DNA of 64,000 bases from Onthophagus taurus (taxonomy: Eukaryota > Arthropoda > Insecta > Coleoptera > Scarabaeidae). A program made the position numbers and the translations under genes. How positions within the stretch are numbered: position 1 is the stretch's first letter; each line of letters begins with the position of its first letter. Below are positions 12,301-24,400 of this stretch, in pieces. The stretch covers positions 2,728,001 to 2,792,000 of the forward strand of contig NC_091973.1 in assembly GCF_036711975.1 (NCBI RefSeq). Reading direction: 5' to 3'. The notes under the pieces were generated by a model that searched no databases, was not told where the DNA came from, and was given only the letters and a program-made list of their open reading frames with translations.

Positions 12301-15300
12301 GAATCAACACAAGTAACGTAATTTTTTAAATCATCTATTGACGTTGGAATAAACGCTAATATAACGTGCGTTACGGAGACTCCTTTTAAAAAACAACGCC
12401 ATCGAACGTTCGGGATTTCACGCGAAACACTCGGATGTCTTGAAAATATATGTTCCGTAAATTTCATTGAATCTTCGATTTCTAATTCACGATCGTGAAG
12501 GCAAATCATATCGTTGTATAAATTTTCTAGTAATAAAAGATTCGCTTTTTCAACGTCTCCTTTTCTATCATTGTTACCTGTTTAAAAAAATTAATTATTA
12601 AATATACGGTGTTTTATTTTAGGAAGAAATAATCTCGTCCGACGTCTTCGAATTCAGCCGAGATTACTTCCTATATCACGAACATAATTTGGAACAGGAT
12701 ACTTTATTTGCAGAAAGTTGACAAAATTGATAGCAAAGACACTAAGAGATGTAAGGAGCTCGGTACAGATACAAGAAAATATTTCACAAACTTTAGAAAT
12801 AAACTACGGACTGCGACAAGGAGGCGTGTTATCGTGTTAGATAATAATATTAAGTTAACTTACCTTCTGAAAACATCGAAAATAATAATTCAGTTTGTTG
12901 ACATAATTTTAAAATAGTAATAGGATTGAAAGTAAATGGAATATGTTGTATTCGTTGTACTAATAATGGAATCCAAACGGAACCGGTTTCGTCATTTTTG
13001 CCATTATCATCCGCAGCGCATCTCGAGAGCATATGAGATCGGAAACTTGAGCTTTGCCTAGAGAGCCTGGGCGAATCAAAAATTTCATTTTGTTTTTGTT
13101 GACACATCAAACTGAGATGTTCAAGTGTTAATAAAGAGTTGACACAATTATAATCAGACCGACGTATCTTAAAAAAAATTAATTACATTAAATACTAAAC
13201 ATTTTATATGCTAAGTTACTTCGTCGCTTAATTCATAATAATATTTATTTTCCATGTATTGTACTCTAGAAGATTGATTAACTTCAACTGTGCCATATTG
13301 AGGTTCAATCCAAACTTCGGTAACAATTTGAAGTTCGGTGTCAGTTTCGCCTTCTTGTTCGTCCTCAGAGAAACTATCGGCATCGTACGCCAAAGCATCG
13401 TGAGGTGGAAATAAAACATATTGAACGATACAACTTAAAGCGGGGCTCATGGGTAATTCTAAAACCATTGTAATTATTCCGGAAGCCGAATGCGCCAAAT
13501 GAAACCCTTCTTTTAATCGAATTTTCGTAATTGTGGTTAAAATTCTTGAAATAGCTCTCATTTCTAATTTAGGATTCGCGTGATAATTTCCGCTCCAAAT
13601 CCACCGTTGGTGAAACAAATACCTAGATAGCGTTGTAAATAAAGTTCCAGCTAACGGTGAAACGGGAAGACTTTGAGAACTGTGGGGAGGCTGCGTCCCA
13701 TCCGGAAATATAACAGTATGGAACTCACTAGGGACGCGTTCGTATTTGATACAAATTTTCTCTAAAGGTTTATTTAAAAGCGTACAACATTTACTTTCTC
13801 TTTTTTTAATCGGGTTTGATAAATACGTTAAATGAGATAAATCTTTCCGTAACTCTTCGAGAACTTTAAAACGTATCCCACCGGAAGTCCCCGTCATAAA
13901 CCCAACCGTTAACGTTGTACAAGGAAACTTTAACGTTATTCGAATAATGCAAAATAACGGCGAATTATTCTCACGTTCTATCAACTTTAGATACGTATGA
14001 TTATCAATTAGGACAAACGAGGACCATTTTGAAAGGAATTCGTACAACGATGTAGCCGCGAGGCGACATTGAACTATCTAAAAAAAAATTTTAAATAACT
14101 ATAAAAAAAAAATCAATATAAAATATTATTATAATACCTCGTATCTACCAGAAGGATTCATTAAATGAACATACTTTGATAGCGGACTGTCGTGTTTCAA
14201 AATCAAAGAAATCTTGTGCACATGAAACCATTTCCTCCAATTACTGGTTTCTATTTGACAAATGGGCTGCCAAATCGACGTAAATTTCGGACATGACTTG
14301 CCGCTGAAATCCCATTAATCGTACTAAAAATTAACCACCAAACATAAACGAACGTTAAAAATTTTCTTACTTCACCGACAAAATCAGTTTGTTCGAGTCG
14401 TACGTTTGCGACTCATTCGCCGTAAATAACGGCACGCCATTTTTAACGCTTTCGGGTAACGTATACCAAACATTGGATGTTTGAAACGAGCTTAATTGAA
14501 CGACTATATCATTCGTTGCTAATTGTATCAAATGGAGCCAAAATTTTTCAAATACCGCCTGACGGTATGACGATTTCGTTTCTTTTTTCATAAGGCACGT
14601 TATGTCATGTAAAAAATCATATGGAGCTTTAACAAAAAATTATTTCAAAACCGGTGTTAATTTATTTCAAAAACGAACACTTTCTTACCTGTCACGTGTA
14701 TTTCATAATGCGTCACATTCTTGAAAACGGGCCAAGATGATGTTAAGATATATTGAATATAAATATAAGCTTTCCAATGCCTGCTCAATCGGACTTCTAG
14801 TATACCGTTATTTAAACTAACTTTCTAAAAAACAATAAAATAATTAATTATGTGGATATTAGGTTTAGGTAGATTTTTTTCCAATCAACTTACACCGACT
14901 GTGTAACCTTCCCTCATCCGCCTATAAAGTAGAAGTAAAAGAGGCACTTTAACGTCATTTTCAGCTTGTTTTTTGGTAAGTAATGGTGGGACACCATAAC
15001 AAAATGTATTTGGACGCCTCAAAAAAAATTAATTATTAAAAATTAATGAAACAAATAAAAAATAAATCTCTCTTACGATGGTAACTCTTTTTGTACTGTT
15101 GATTGACTAATTTGTACTTTGCTATTAAATGACCAAAATAAATAAAGTTGTTGGAAGGTGTTCATATTTTTTGATGAATTAGGTGGAGGTAAACTTTCTA
15201 AACAAATTCCAAGTGTTGAACAAGATAAAAAATGAAGTAAATCGGAATACGCGACGCATCCCGCGCTTAAATGCGGCGTGAAAGCAGATCCGACTTTAAT

Positions 15301-17683
15301 AAAAGAGAGCGATATGCTATCGTAATGCAATTGGAAGATAATTGATTCCATTATATTCGAATCGGGCATCGCTACAACTCCATCGGTTATAATGATAATA
15401 TCTAAAAAAAATTAAAATTATTTTTTGATTTATTAAAAATAATTGATTTAGTACGGCTAAGACTAATTTCCGGTAAAAGGGACAATGCAAGCATAGAATA
15501 TCGCAACATGTTGACAAAATTTGCATCGGAAGGTACCAACGGTATGTTTGAACTATATTGAGCTTCTTGACTAATAAAATCTTCATTGTCCGACTAGAGT
15601 GGGCATGAAGTGAAATTAGGCTGAAATATTTTCACATTAAAGTCATTTAATCTTACCGCTAACCTTTCGATTTCATCGTAGGCCAACGCAGACATGTGCG
15701 CTATTCGACCTTCTATATAATGAAACTGCGTCCGAACAGAATAAACAATTTCAGCTACATTCTGACTAGATACCTGAACCCCTTTCACTAGCACCTGTTG
15801 AGCTGGACTTATGAAGAACGGAGTGTTGACTATCACAGTTAGATAAATGCACGGTTGAAAAACCTGTGCGTTACCTGGAATGGTGAACTAAACACAAAAC
15901 TGTATATAGAAAACAATAAATATTAAAACAACATTTTTTTCATCTTACCCGTTTACACAGACCCAAAAGACTCGTCTCAAAACTATTTATAATTTCATCG
16001 AAGAGTATTTCATTTAAATGAAGATCTACGGAAGCCTGCGAAGGGCTCATATCGAGACAATACACAAATCTATACGAATGAGCAAGAAATTCTAATTGCG
16101 TATTGCTCGTTATTAGATAATGATTATTGCCTAACGACGGGTTTCCATCCATCGGAATCGCTGATATTATTTCTAATTCATCGTTAGAAAACTAATAAAA
16201 ACACATCAAATCAATATATTTAACTTAATACATTTACATTATCACTTGCCATCTGGGTTGAGGATGGAATTAAAACGATAGTATTTAAATGTTCTATCAA
16301 CCATTGTAAACGTGCCGTTCTTGATACCGGCACATTGTATGGCATTAATAAATATACTTTTGATGCTTCTATAGCGGGAATATGTTTCGTTCTTTTGTAC
16401 AAATCGTAAGTCCCTAAAAAAATTTTTTTTGTTAATTATTTGTTATTATAGGGTGTTGCAGAAAGTAAAAGTATTCTTGAAACGAATTGGCACAATGACC
16501 TAACTAATTTACAATGAGTTTAACTAAAACCAAAGACTCCTAGAACTACTTTGATGAGATTCTGATAAAGGAATCTTTCTCGGAGAAAGTCTCATTTTGC
16601 CGCCATGATCCTTTTTCAGTCTGCCACTGTAAAAGCGAAGGGTGGATACTTCGAAGTTTGATTGCCAAATTTTATGTTTTATCAACAGAAATCCTTAGTT
16701 CTTACAATTTTGTCAATTTTTGTAAGAAATAACAAATTTTGTTTCAAAAATACACTTTCTGCCACACCCTATTTGTTTTATAAAACGAAAGAGTTAGTTT
16801 AAAAAAGTATGAGTGTGAAAATTAATAATGTAATAGAACCTTGGAAACTGTAAAGTATTTTTCTGAATAATTTTATTATTAAACATCCAATATGGAGGAC
16901 AAATGCCGCATTCAACAAAAACATTTTCTCAAAAATTTAAAAATAGCCGCTAATATTTCTGTATTAATAAATTAAATTTGGCTTTTATCCAATATTCTGC
17001 GTAAAAATTTTTAATTCGTGAAATTCTAGATCCATCTTCATCGAAATAATTTTTTTATCTGAGCTGAGATATTTAAAATTCTAAATGTTATTGACCTATA
17101 ATAAAAAAACAAACTTTACAGATATAATAAATCAGCGACCGCTATAATCATAAATCGTCTTTAAATTATTTTAAATATTCATGGACCGTGCCTATATACA
17201 TTTAAATACGATCGTTATAGCGAGTAAACTATTTTAAAATTTAGATAAGGCCGTTGCACAATCATACAGAAACCGGATTGTGTAACTTTTGACAATGTTA
17301 ATAATAAAAGATAATTACGTTTACGGACGTTTGTGACGTCACGAGTTTCGGCGCGAATTTATACCTACCGTTGCCATAGTTACAAAAAAAACAAAACGCA
17401 AACATAATTTAATAATAAATAATCATAATTGGTTATTTACATAGATATACTGGATAATACTAAAAATAAATATATATGGATATTATGCATATATATGTAT
17501 ATATATGCACTTGAATTAAAGATATAAAACATATTAAAACTAATCTAGAGGTCAAATTGCCGGATCAACTGGCTTAATATAAAGTGAAACATAAACAATC
17601 TCGATTATAACAGTTAACAGTTATATTTCTGTAAAAAAAGTAAACAACTCACCCTCCATAGAGTCCTGATCTTCGATTTCCAT
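6328..17683 (-). CDS. SZT2: SZT2, KICSTOR complex scaffold (complete, 15 exons)
   Basis: Reading down from the ATG at 17683, exons are 17683..17653, 16413..16238, 16191..15949, 15887..15636, 15593..15455, 15401..15077, 15017..14894, 14824..14689, 14626..14371, 14303..14138, 14077..13220, 13167..12864, 12577..6890, 6836..6511 and 6456..6328. They total 9,153 bases, or 3,050 residues, slightly shorter than vertebrate SZT2 (about 3,400). SZT2 bridges KICSTOR to GATOR1 on lysosomes and restrains TORC1 when amino acids are scarce. Family landmarks are the N-terminal block KVYLLMPYNVPVSRTARLQW, the segment YRFVYCLDMSPSQ, and IIIITDGVVAMPDS in exon 6. The last exon encodes a conserved-looking tail ending FINCVCFYLWMNMI. 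Exon 13 alone is 5.7 kb and includes acidic, low-complexity stretches. No disruption is seen. The exon 1 start is short (11 codons) and rests on frame and splice sites only. Confidence 0.93.
12619..12700. repeat. Isolated copy of the hairpin repeat in an SZT2 intron
   Basis: One diverged module lies in the intron between SZT2 exons 12 and 13. It has ATCTCGTCCGACGTCTTCG then a broken right arm, followed by the spacer ATTACTTCCTATATCACGAAC also seen in the arrays. It is the only single copy in the window. Bases 12701-12863 of the intron show nothing recognisable. Confidence 0.75.
16414..17652 (-). other. SZT2 intron 1 (1.24 kb)
   Basis: The first SZT2 intron. It holds the 319 bp inverted-repeat element at 16451-16769. 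The rest is AT-rich; nothing else is recognised. Confidence 0.8.
16451..16769. mobile_element. 319 bp TIR element with TA target duplication (MITE)
   Basis: The left end GGGTGTTGCAGAAAGT and the right end ACTTTCTGCCACACCC are inverted copies with one mismatch; weaker similarity continues inward. TA flanks both ends (16449-16450 and 16770-16771 region). TA duplication and the terminus fit a non-autonomous Tc1/mariner-type element. No transposase frame is present. Confidence 0.7.
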
Positions 17684-17950
17684 GTTTTAATTTCCAAAAA
17701 TATCCCATTTAAACTAAACACACTTTTTTATTAATAACTAATAATCCCCCTGTCATTTATGAAGTGGTGACTTAGATCATAATTAATCACTTCTAGTAGC
17801 TACCAAGATGACTTGAAAACATAACCTAAAACGTGCAACACCTGTCCACACACATAATACACATCTGTTTTATTTGGTGGACACTAATCTACTACGCACT
17901 ACTACATGTATGCTGTTTGAACACTTGTAGGCCCGCGTTTCTTTTATCAG

Positions 17951-18284
17951 TTACCGTTTGTGCATGTATTCTCCGTTGTGTGTCCTTTCAATTAAAAAGA
18001 AAAGTGTTAACCAGCTGATTTCTGATGCGCCGTTTTTGATACACTTAACGGGTTCCGCTTTAATTCGGTGCACTACGTAGATATTTTTGAATTGCTGATA
18101 AAAACTATCCGCTTTCTCGCTTCCCAATTTGTATAAAGTCCAACCGGCTGAATGTCTCTAAAGAATTTAATCAGTTAAAACCTATGCAAATACATACAAT
18201 TTGCATTACATTTACAACGATTACTAACCGATTTATGTTATTGTTAAAACGTTGTGTTTTCAACGCTTCCAAGAAACATTCCAT
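17951..18284 (-). CDS. Possible small two-exon gene, unrecognised product
   Basis: An ATG at 18284 opens an exon (18284..18229) ending in a GTTAGT donor. A second exon, using the acceptor just before 18155, stays open to a TAA at 17951. The join is in frame and gives 86 residues, beginning MECFLEALKTQRFNNN and containing GWTLYKLGSEKADSFYQQFK. An acceptor two bases earlier would give a shorter 45-odd residue product. A minus-strand AATAAA (17869-17874) lies about 80 bases past the stop. I do not recognise the family. It lies head-to-tail just upstream of SZT2 exon 1. It could be a real small protein gene, a leader region of SZT2, or chance. Confidence 0.3.
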
Positions 18285-18384
18285 TGTCCCCTTTCTTTAA
18301 TTAATTTTAACTTGTTTTCTTTAGTTAATGACTTTGATTAGTTCTGCAGATATATTAATTGTATTTTTATTATTTTATATATTG

Positions 18385-19235
18385 AACTGTTTTTATGACA
18401 GGAAACGCCATCTATGATACACTTCACACATTTTTACTTCTACGATAGAGCCATCTTTCTTAAATAGTTTTAAACCTTATTTGCTTAAAATTTAAATTTA
18501 TCAAATCAATATATTATAAGTGTGAATATCGATTGTATACGGCTAGAAAGTTGAGACAGGGATGCCCATTAAAGTCCAAGATGGTTTTCCGAGTATATAA
18601 AGGATCAGGAAGAAAGACAAAAAAATGTGTACAAAGTGCAGGACTGGAAATAAACGCAAAGAAAAGTGAAATAATGAAGATTAGCAAACAAATCGGCAAC
18701 GAAGATGAAGGACATAAACATCAGATGTGGACGGAATAACTTGGAAGTAGCAAAATGATGAGCAATGATGAGACAATATATTAGAAAATAAGAAACAGAA
18801 CGTCCAAAATGTGCCAACATTAATATATGGGACTAAAACTCTTCCCAATGCAGGATAAGCACAAAGCAAAGTAACAACTGCAGAAATGAAGTATCTAAGG
18901 CGAATAATAGGCATGATCAGAAGAGATAGAGTCAGAAATACAACCACAAAATAGACCCAGAATGAAATAGCTGGACAGCATCAAGACTGTGTGTGATTCA
19001 GGAACATTGAGGAAATAAAGATTATAAAAAGTTCTCTTAGTATTAATTAATATATTTATATTTTTTTATAAACCACTATGTATAAAAGATATGTTTATAC
19101 TATAACATTTGATTGAAAACACATTTATAAACTGAAGGCTACTGTGAGGCACTTAAAATTCGTACAACTTCAACATATATTGCACATAAATACTCTAACT
19201 TTTGTCATATTTACTAAGAAAAGATTTAAACGAAA
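18385..19235. other. Spacer between possible small gene and Hook
   Basis: Contains the decayed reverse-transcriptase remnant (annotated separately). From about 19020 to 19235 the sequence is AT-rich Hook 3' flank with no other feature recognised. Confidence 0.6.
18530..19000 (+). pseudogene. Decayed non-LTR retrotransposon reverse-transcriptase remnant
   Basis: Conceptual translation across several frames and stops gives RT-like pieces in the correct order. RKLRQGCPLKSKMVF resembles the LRQGCPLSP block of LINE reverse transcriptases. SAGLEINAKKSEIMKIS resembles the GLxINxxKTE block. Later, LIYGTKT and AEMKYLRRIIGMIRRDRVRN resemble the downstream LLYGSETW and MKYLRRIxGxTRRDRxRN region. Stops and frame changes separate the pieces, and the catalytic YADD region between the first two blocks is missing. 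It is a dead fragment; the plus-strand orientation is set by these blocks. Confidence 0.8.
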
Positions 19236-21074
19236 TTACTTAGATTTAAATGGATTTGTAGCTTTTCGGGGCATAGGTTGTCTTTGCCTGGAAAGAAAAG
19301 ACTGTCCTTGTACGCCACTTAAGAGGGCAACGCGTTCATCTACAGCTTCGCGTTGACAAACAGAACTCAATTTATAAAAAGCGCTTGCTATTAATTTCTC
19401 TTCCATCGGTTTTATGCCCCCCATTCCTAACGGTTCCAAACTCCCGTTTGTTTTCATATCTAAAAACGCAGCAACTTCTTTAGCCTTCTCAACACTCCTA
19501 GCATATTTCGCTTGGAGTGTTTGTACTTCAGCTTCTTTCGCAGCTAAAGCTTCTTGGAGTTGGACGATTTTTTCCGGTTTTTGATCTTCAAGTTGCGACT
19601 CCAACTCAAGAATCCTTTGATTTGAAGCTCGATTACTTTCGGTTAATTTCTTAACCCGCGTTAAAGCATCGTCTAAAAGGGCTTGTTTTGCTAGTGCTTC
19701 TTGACTGGAAGGTCGTAGAGTTGCGTTTTCTTTTTCGAGGAATTTAAGACGCTGCTCGAGTTCTGTGGGGACGAGTTCTTGCGACATAGCCGCTAATTTT
19801 TCGGGTTTAATATGACCCAATTTGATTTCTTCAATTTCTTCGCGGAGAATATCGCGCTCTTTCATTAATCGATCTTTTTCCGAAACAACCGAAGCAAATT
19901 TCGAATCTAAATTTTTGTTTATGTGTGTTACTTTATCTAATTTTTCGATTTGTTCGTCTAATTTTTGTTCAAGCTCGATAACTTTGTTTTTATACATATC
20001 TGATTGTCCTTTCCAAACGTTTTGTTTTTTCATTTCTTCTTCGTATTTTAAGTTTTGTTGGATATATTCGTAATTTTTGTCTTCTAAAACTTTGCATTGC
20101 TTTTTTAAGTCGGTGTAACCTTCGAGTTTCTTTTTATACGATGTTAGGGTCGTTTCCATTTCTTGTACTTTGTTGGCGGTTTCGGAGAGCGCATCAACTT
20201 CGTCTTTTAATCGATTCGAATCTTCCACGGCTAATTGTAATTTTGCGATTTCTTCTTGAAGCGAATGTATTTGTTTGTCTTGATCGACGATTTTCGCCGC
20301 GTAATCGTCGCGGATTGTTTCGACTTTGAAAAGTTCTTCTTTTAATAATTCCATTTGTTTTCTTGTGTCTGGTGGTCGAATTGGGCCGGCCATTTGATTT
20401 TCTTCAATTTGAGCAAGTAAATTATGATTTTCGGCTATTAATGATGCCTTTTCTTCTGAGAGTGCGTTTATTTGGCGCTCCAATTTTGATATACGTTGGT
20501 TCAATATTTCTTTTGCTTCATTAGCTGATTCTAATTCGTTTACTAGGCGAGCAACTCGCGAATCTGTGTCCATGCTGAGGAGGCAATATGGAATTGATCT
20601 GCCAGGACCTCCGGTTATTTCTTCAAGTTGTTGGATGGCCATCATTATGCATTGTTGTAGCGATTCTTCGAGCGCCATAATTTGGGTGATATATTCTTGT
20701 TTGCGGTCGCAATTTACGGCGCAACCTAAGATTAATCTCAACATTTTTCCAATTTGGATGATGTCGTTGGTTTCTCCCAATTTCACAACATCCGGTCTTC
20801 CTGCTTCTAATACTTGTAAGTTGAGTACATCTTGATAGTACTCGATGATGCTTTCATTAATTTTCTTTAAATTGCTCACCTTTAACCGCCAATTTGATCC
20901 AACATCTAGTTTAATTTTTGAAATAAGTTTGTTAAAATGTTCGGGCGATATTTGGATAAGAACATTGTACATTGCCACTCCATCACTGATTTCTGCAATT
21001 GATTTGGATCTTTCTGATGTTAAGCTATGCAGCCATTTAATTAAGTTTTTGCACATTTCCGATGAGAGATCCAT
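19236..21074 (-). CDS. hook: Hook microtubule-cargo adaptor (single exon)
   Basis: An uninterrupted 612-residue frame starts MDLSSEMCKNLIKWLHSL. Hook proteins link endosomal cargo to dynein/dynactin and act in endocytic trafficking. Residues about 1-160 match the N-terminal Hook domain, a calponin-homology-like fold that binds dynein light intermediate chain. The stretch CLLSMDTDSRVARLVNELE at about 165-185 is typical of the family just before the coiled coil. Residues about 180-530 are heptad-rich coiled coil, and about 545-600 match the conserved C-terminal cargo region (AAFLDMKTNGSLEPLGMGG). Length is a little below the fly protein (about 680). No intron is seen, although Hook genes are generally multi-exon; the frame is intact. 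Its start lies 356 bases from the Roc2 start on the opposite strand. Confidence 0.93.
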   Translation of the reverse strand: MDLSSEMCKNLIKWLHSLTSERSKSIAEISDGVAMYNVLIQISPEHFNKLISKIKLDVGSNWRLKVSNLKKINESIIEYYQDVLNLQVLEAGRPDVVKLGETNDIIQIGKMLRLILGCAVNCDRKQEYITQIMALEESLQQCIMMAIQQLEEITGGPGRSIPYCLLSMDTDSRVARLVNELESANEAKEILNQRISKLERQINALSEEKASLIAENHNLLAQIEENQMAGPIRPPDTRKQMELLKEELFKVETIRDDYAAKIVDQDKQIHSLQEEIAKLQLAVEDSNRLKDEVDALSETANKVQEMETTLTSYKKKLEGYTDLKKQCKVLEDKNYEYIQQNLKYEEEMKKQNVWKGQSDMYKNKVIELEQKLDEQIEKLDKVTHINKNLDSKFASVVSEKDRLMKERDILREEIEEIKLGHIKPEKLAAMSQELVPTELEQRLKFLEKENATLRPSSQEALAKQALLDDALTRVKKLTESNRASNQRILELESQLEDQKPEKIVQLQEALAAKEAEVQTLQAKYARSVEKAKEVAAFLDMKTNGSLEPLGMGGIKPMEEKLIASAFYKLSSVCQREAVDERVALLSGVQGQSFLSRQRQPMPRKATNPFKSK

Positions 21075-21430
21075 GGTTTGATTTATTTTATTTCTAAATT
21101 ACAAATATACACTTTTCTAAAGAAATAAATATGTTATCTGGGACGTTTACCTGGTATCTATACCAAATGAAAACGGGGTTTTAATGAGATAAAATCGTTG
21201 GTAGATTATCGATTCATTCCAAGTTATTACCGCTCAATTCTATATATAAAACTGGACAATCAGTCCTTTATTAAAAAAAAGACCTAAAATTTTGACAGGA
21301 ATTAGAATGAGGTTAGGGTTCCTTTAATTTTTTTTTTTGACAGAAAAAGCACCATCTATTGGCAACTTTCTTGCAACATCGATTAACCGCATCGATCCAA
21401 CAGATGGCGCCTCATTAACATTTGACACAA
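21075..21430. promoter_or_regulatory. Divergent Hook/Roc2 promoter with CTCF-like site
   Basis: This 356 bp interval separates the start codons of Hook (-) and Roc2 (+) and must hold both 5' ends. At 21397-21411 it reads CCAACAGATGGCGCC, close to the animal CTCF core (CCASYAGRKGGCRS, one mismatch at the S position; from memory of the motif). A second related string, CACCATCTATTGGC, is near 21350. No TATA box is obvious. Confidence 0.5.
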
Positions 21431-24400
21431 ATGAAAGTTTTGACAGATGCAAATAATTGTTGTGATTTGAATGTGATGTACCAAGAAAAGGAAACAATGG
21501 ATAAAATTGATGGAGAAGGGCAGAAATCTGAAAAGATGTTTACGTTAAAGAAATGGAATGCTGTCGCGATGTGGAGTTGGGATGTGGAGTGCGATACTTG
21601 TGCTATTTGTCGCGTACAAGTAATGGGTAAGTATATTTTTAGGTTATATTTACACCAATTTTTTTTTTAATTTTCAATTTTTTTTTAATTTTGAAGTGTA
21701 TTTTTCGTTTTATAAGAAGGAGAAAGTAACTTTGGAGGTATGTAGATGATAAAATTGAAATTTCCTGTGGAATATATATATACACATACATATATGTACA
21801 AATACAAGGTGTGTATATTTCAATGTTTAGTATGGTTGGAAATTAGAGAAGATTATGTAAAAGTATCCCATAGAAACATCATTCTTACGCATTTTAGCAT
21901 CTCTTTTTCAAACATGTCAGCTAGAACCTTGGCTATTTTGCGGGAACTAATATACAGGCTGTATCTGAATGACTGCAACAAACTTCAAGGCGCGATTCTT
22001 TAGTGAATTTTAAGGGTATTTTGAAAAATGAACCATGGGCGACTTCGGCTCCCCTAAGGAGCTACACCCCTCCAAAAATGGCGGAAAATTTTGGTTTAAT
22101 TTTTTTTTTTCAAAAACCATAAGGAACCCTACTTGTAATTTATGGAAGAAATAATCGCCCTAAGTATTGTTCATGATATTTGGGGCGGCCGAGATTACGT
22201 CTTATATCATGAACCTAACTTGTGGCGGCCGAGATTATTCCATTAACAACTTTGTGGTGGAAATAATCTCGGCTGACTTCGAAGACGTCGGCCGCCTCAA
22301 GTACCATGAACAATACTTAGGGCGGCTGACGCCTTCGAAGTCGCCCGAGATTATTTCTACCATAAAATTGTTAATGGAATAATCTCTGCCGACTTCGAAG
22401 ACGTCGGCCGCCTTAAGTATTGTTCATCGCACTTGGGGCGGCCGACGTCTTCGAAGTCGGCCGAGATTACGTCTTATATCATGAACCTAACTTGGGGCGG
22501 CCGAGATTATTTCTACCATAAACTTGTTAATGGAATAATTAATGGATTACGTCTTATATCATGAACCTAACTTGGGGCGGCCGACGTCTTCGAAGTCGGC
22601 CGAGATTATTTCCACCATAAAGTTGTTAATGGAATAATCTCGGCCGACTTCGAAGACGTCGGCCGCCCTAAGTATTATTCATGATATTTGGAGCGGCCGA
22701 GATTACGTCTTATATCATGAACCTAACTTGTGGCGGCCGAGATTATTCCATTAACAACTTTGTGGTGGAAATAATCTTGGCCGACTTCGAAGACATCGGC
22801 CACCTCAAGTACCATGAACAATACTTAGGGCGGCCGACGTCTTCGAAGTCGCCCGAGATTATTTCTACCATAAAATTGTTAATGGAATAATCTCTGCCGA
22901 CTTCGAAGACGTCGGCCGCCTTAAGTATTGTTCATGGCACTTGGGGCGGACGACGTCTTCGAAGTCGGCCGAGATTACGTCTTATATCATGAACCTAACT
23001 TGGGGCGGCCGAGATTATTTCCACCATAAACTTGTTAATGGAATAATTAATGGATTACGTCTTATATCATGAACCTAACTTGGGGCGGCCGACGTCTTCG
23101 AAGTCGGCCGAGACTATTTCCACCATAAAGTTGTTAATGGAATAATCTCGGCCGACTTCGAAGACGTCGGCCGCCCTAAGTATTATTCATGATATTTGGG
23201 GCGGCCGAGATTACGTCTTATATCATGAACCTAACTTATGGCGGCCGAGATTATTCCATTAACAACTTTGTGGTGGAAATAATCTTGGCCGACTTCGAAG
23301 ACGTCGGCCACCTCAAGTACTATGAACAATACTTAGGGCGGCCGACGTCTTCGAAGTCGCCCGAGATTATTTCTACCATAAAATTGTTAATGGAATAATC
23401 TCTGCCGACTTCGAAGACGTCGGCCGCCTTAAGTATTGTTCATGGCACTTGGGGCGGCCGACGTCTTCGAAGTCGGCCGAGATTACGTCTTCTATCATCA
23501 ACCTAACTTGGGGCGGCCGAGATTATTTCTACCATAAACTTGTTAATGGAATAATTAATGGATTACGTCTTATATCATGAACCTAACTTGGGGCGGCCGA
23601 CGTCTTCGAAGTCGGCCGAGATTATTTCCACCATAAAATTGTTAATGGAATAATCTCGGCCGACTTCGAAGACGTCGGCCGCCCTAAGTATTATTCATGA
23701 TATTTGGGGCGGCCGAGATTACGTCTTATATCATGAACCTAACTTGGGGCGGCCGAGATTATTTCTACCATAAACTTGTTAATGGAATAATTAATGGATT
23801 ATGTCTTATATCATGAACCTAACTTGGGGCGGCCGACGTCTTCGAAGTCGGCCGAGATTAGTTCTACCATAAATTTTAGTAGTACTTGGGGCGGCCGAGA
23901 TTACGTCTTATATCATGAACCTAACTTGGGGCGGCCGAGATTATTTCTACCATAAACTTGTTAATGGAATAATTAATGGATTATGTCTTATATCATGAAC
24001 CTAACTTGGGGCGGCCGACGTCTTCGAAGTCGGCCGAGATTAGTTCTACCATAAATTTTAGTAGTACTTGGGGCGGCCGAGATTACGTCTTATATCATGA
24101 ACCTAATTTGAGGCGGCCGACGTCTTCAAAGTCGGCCGAGATTATTTCTACCATAAAATTGTTAATGGAATAATCTCGGCCGCCCTAAATAATGTTCATG
24201 GCACTTGGGGCGGCCGACATCTTCGAAATCGGCCGAGATTTTTTTTTATATCACGATATATAAGAAATATACACCTCCGGCATGAAATCTACACTACACA
24301 GTCACTTTTTGCGGTTATAAGGGAGTCTCTTAAAGCATTAAAAAGCAAGCTTAAGATGATTTTTCGATGAGAATTTTCTTTAAACCTTACCAAAACCCAA

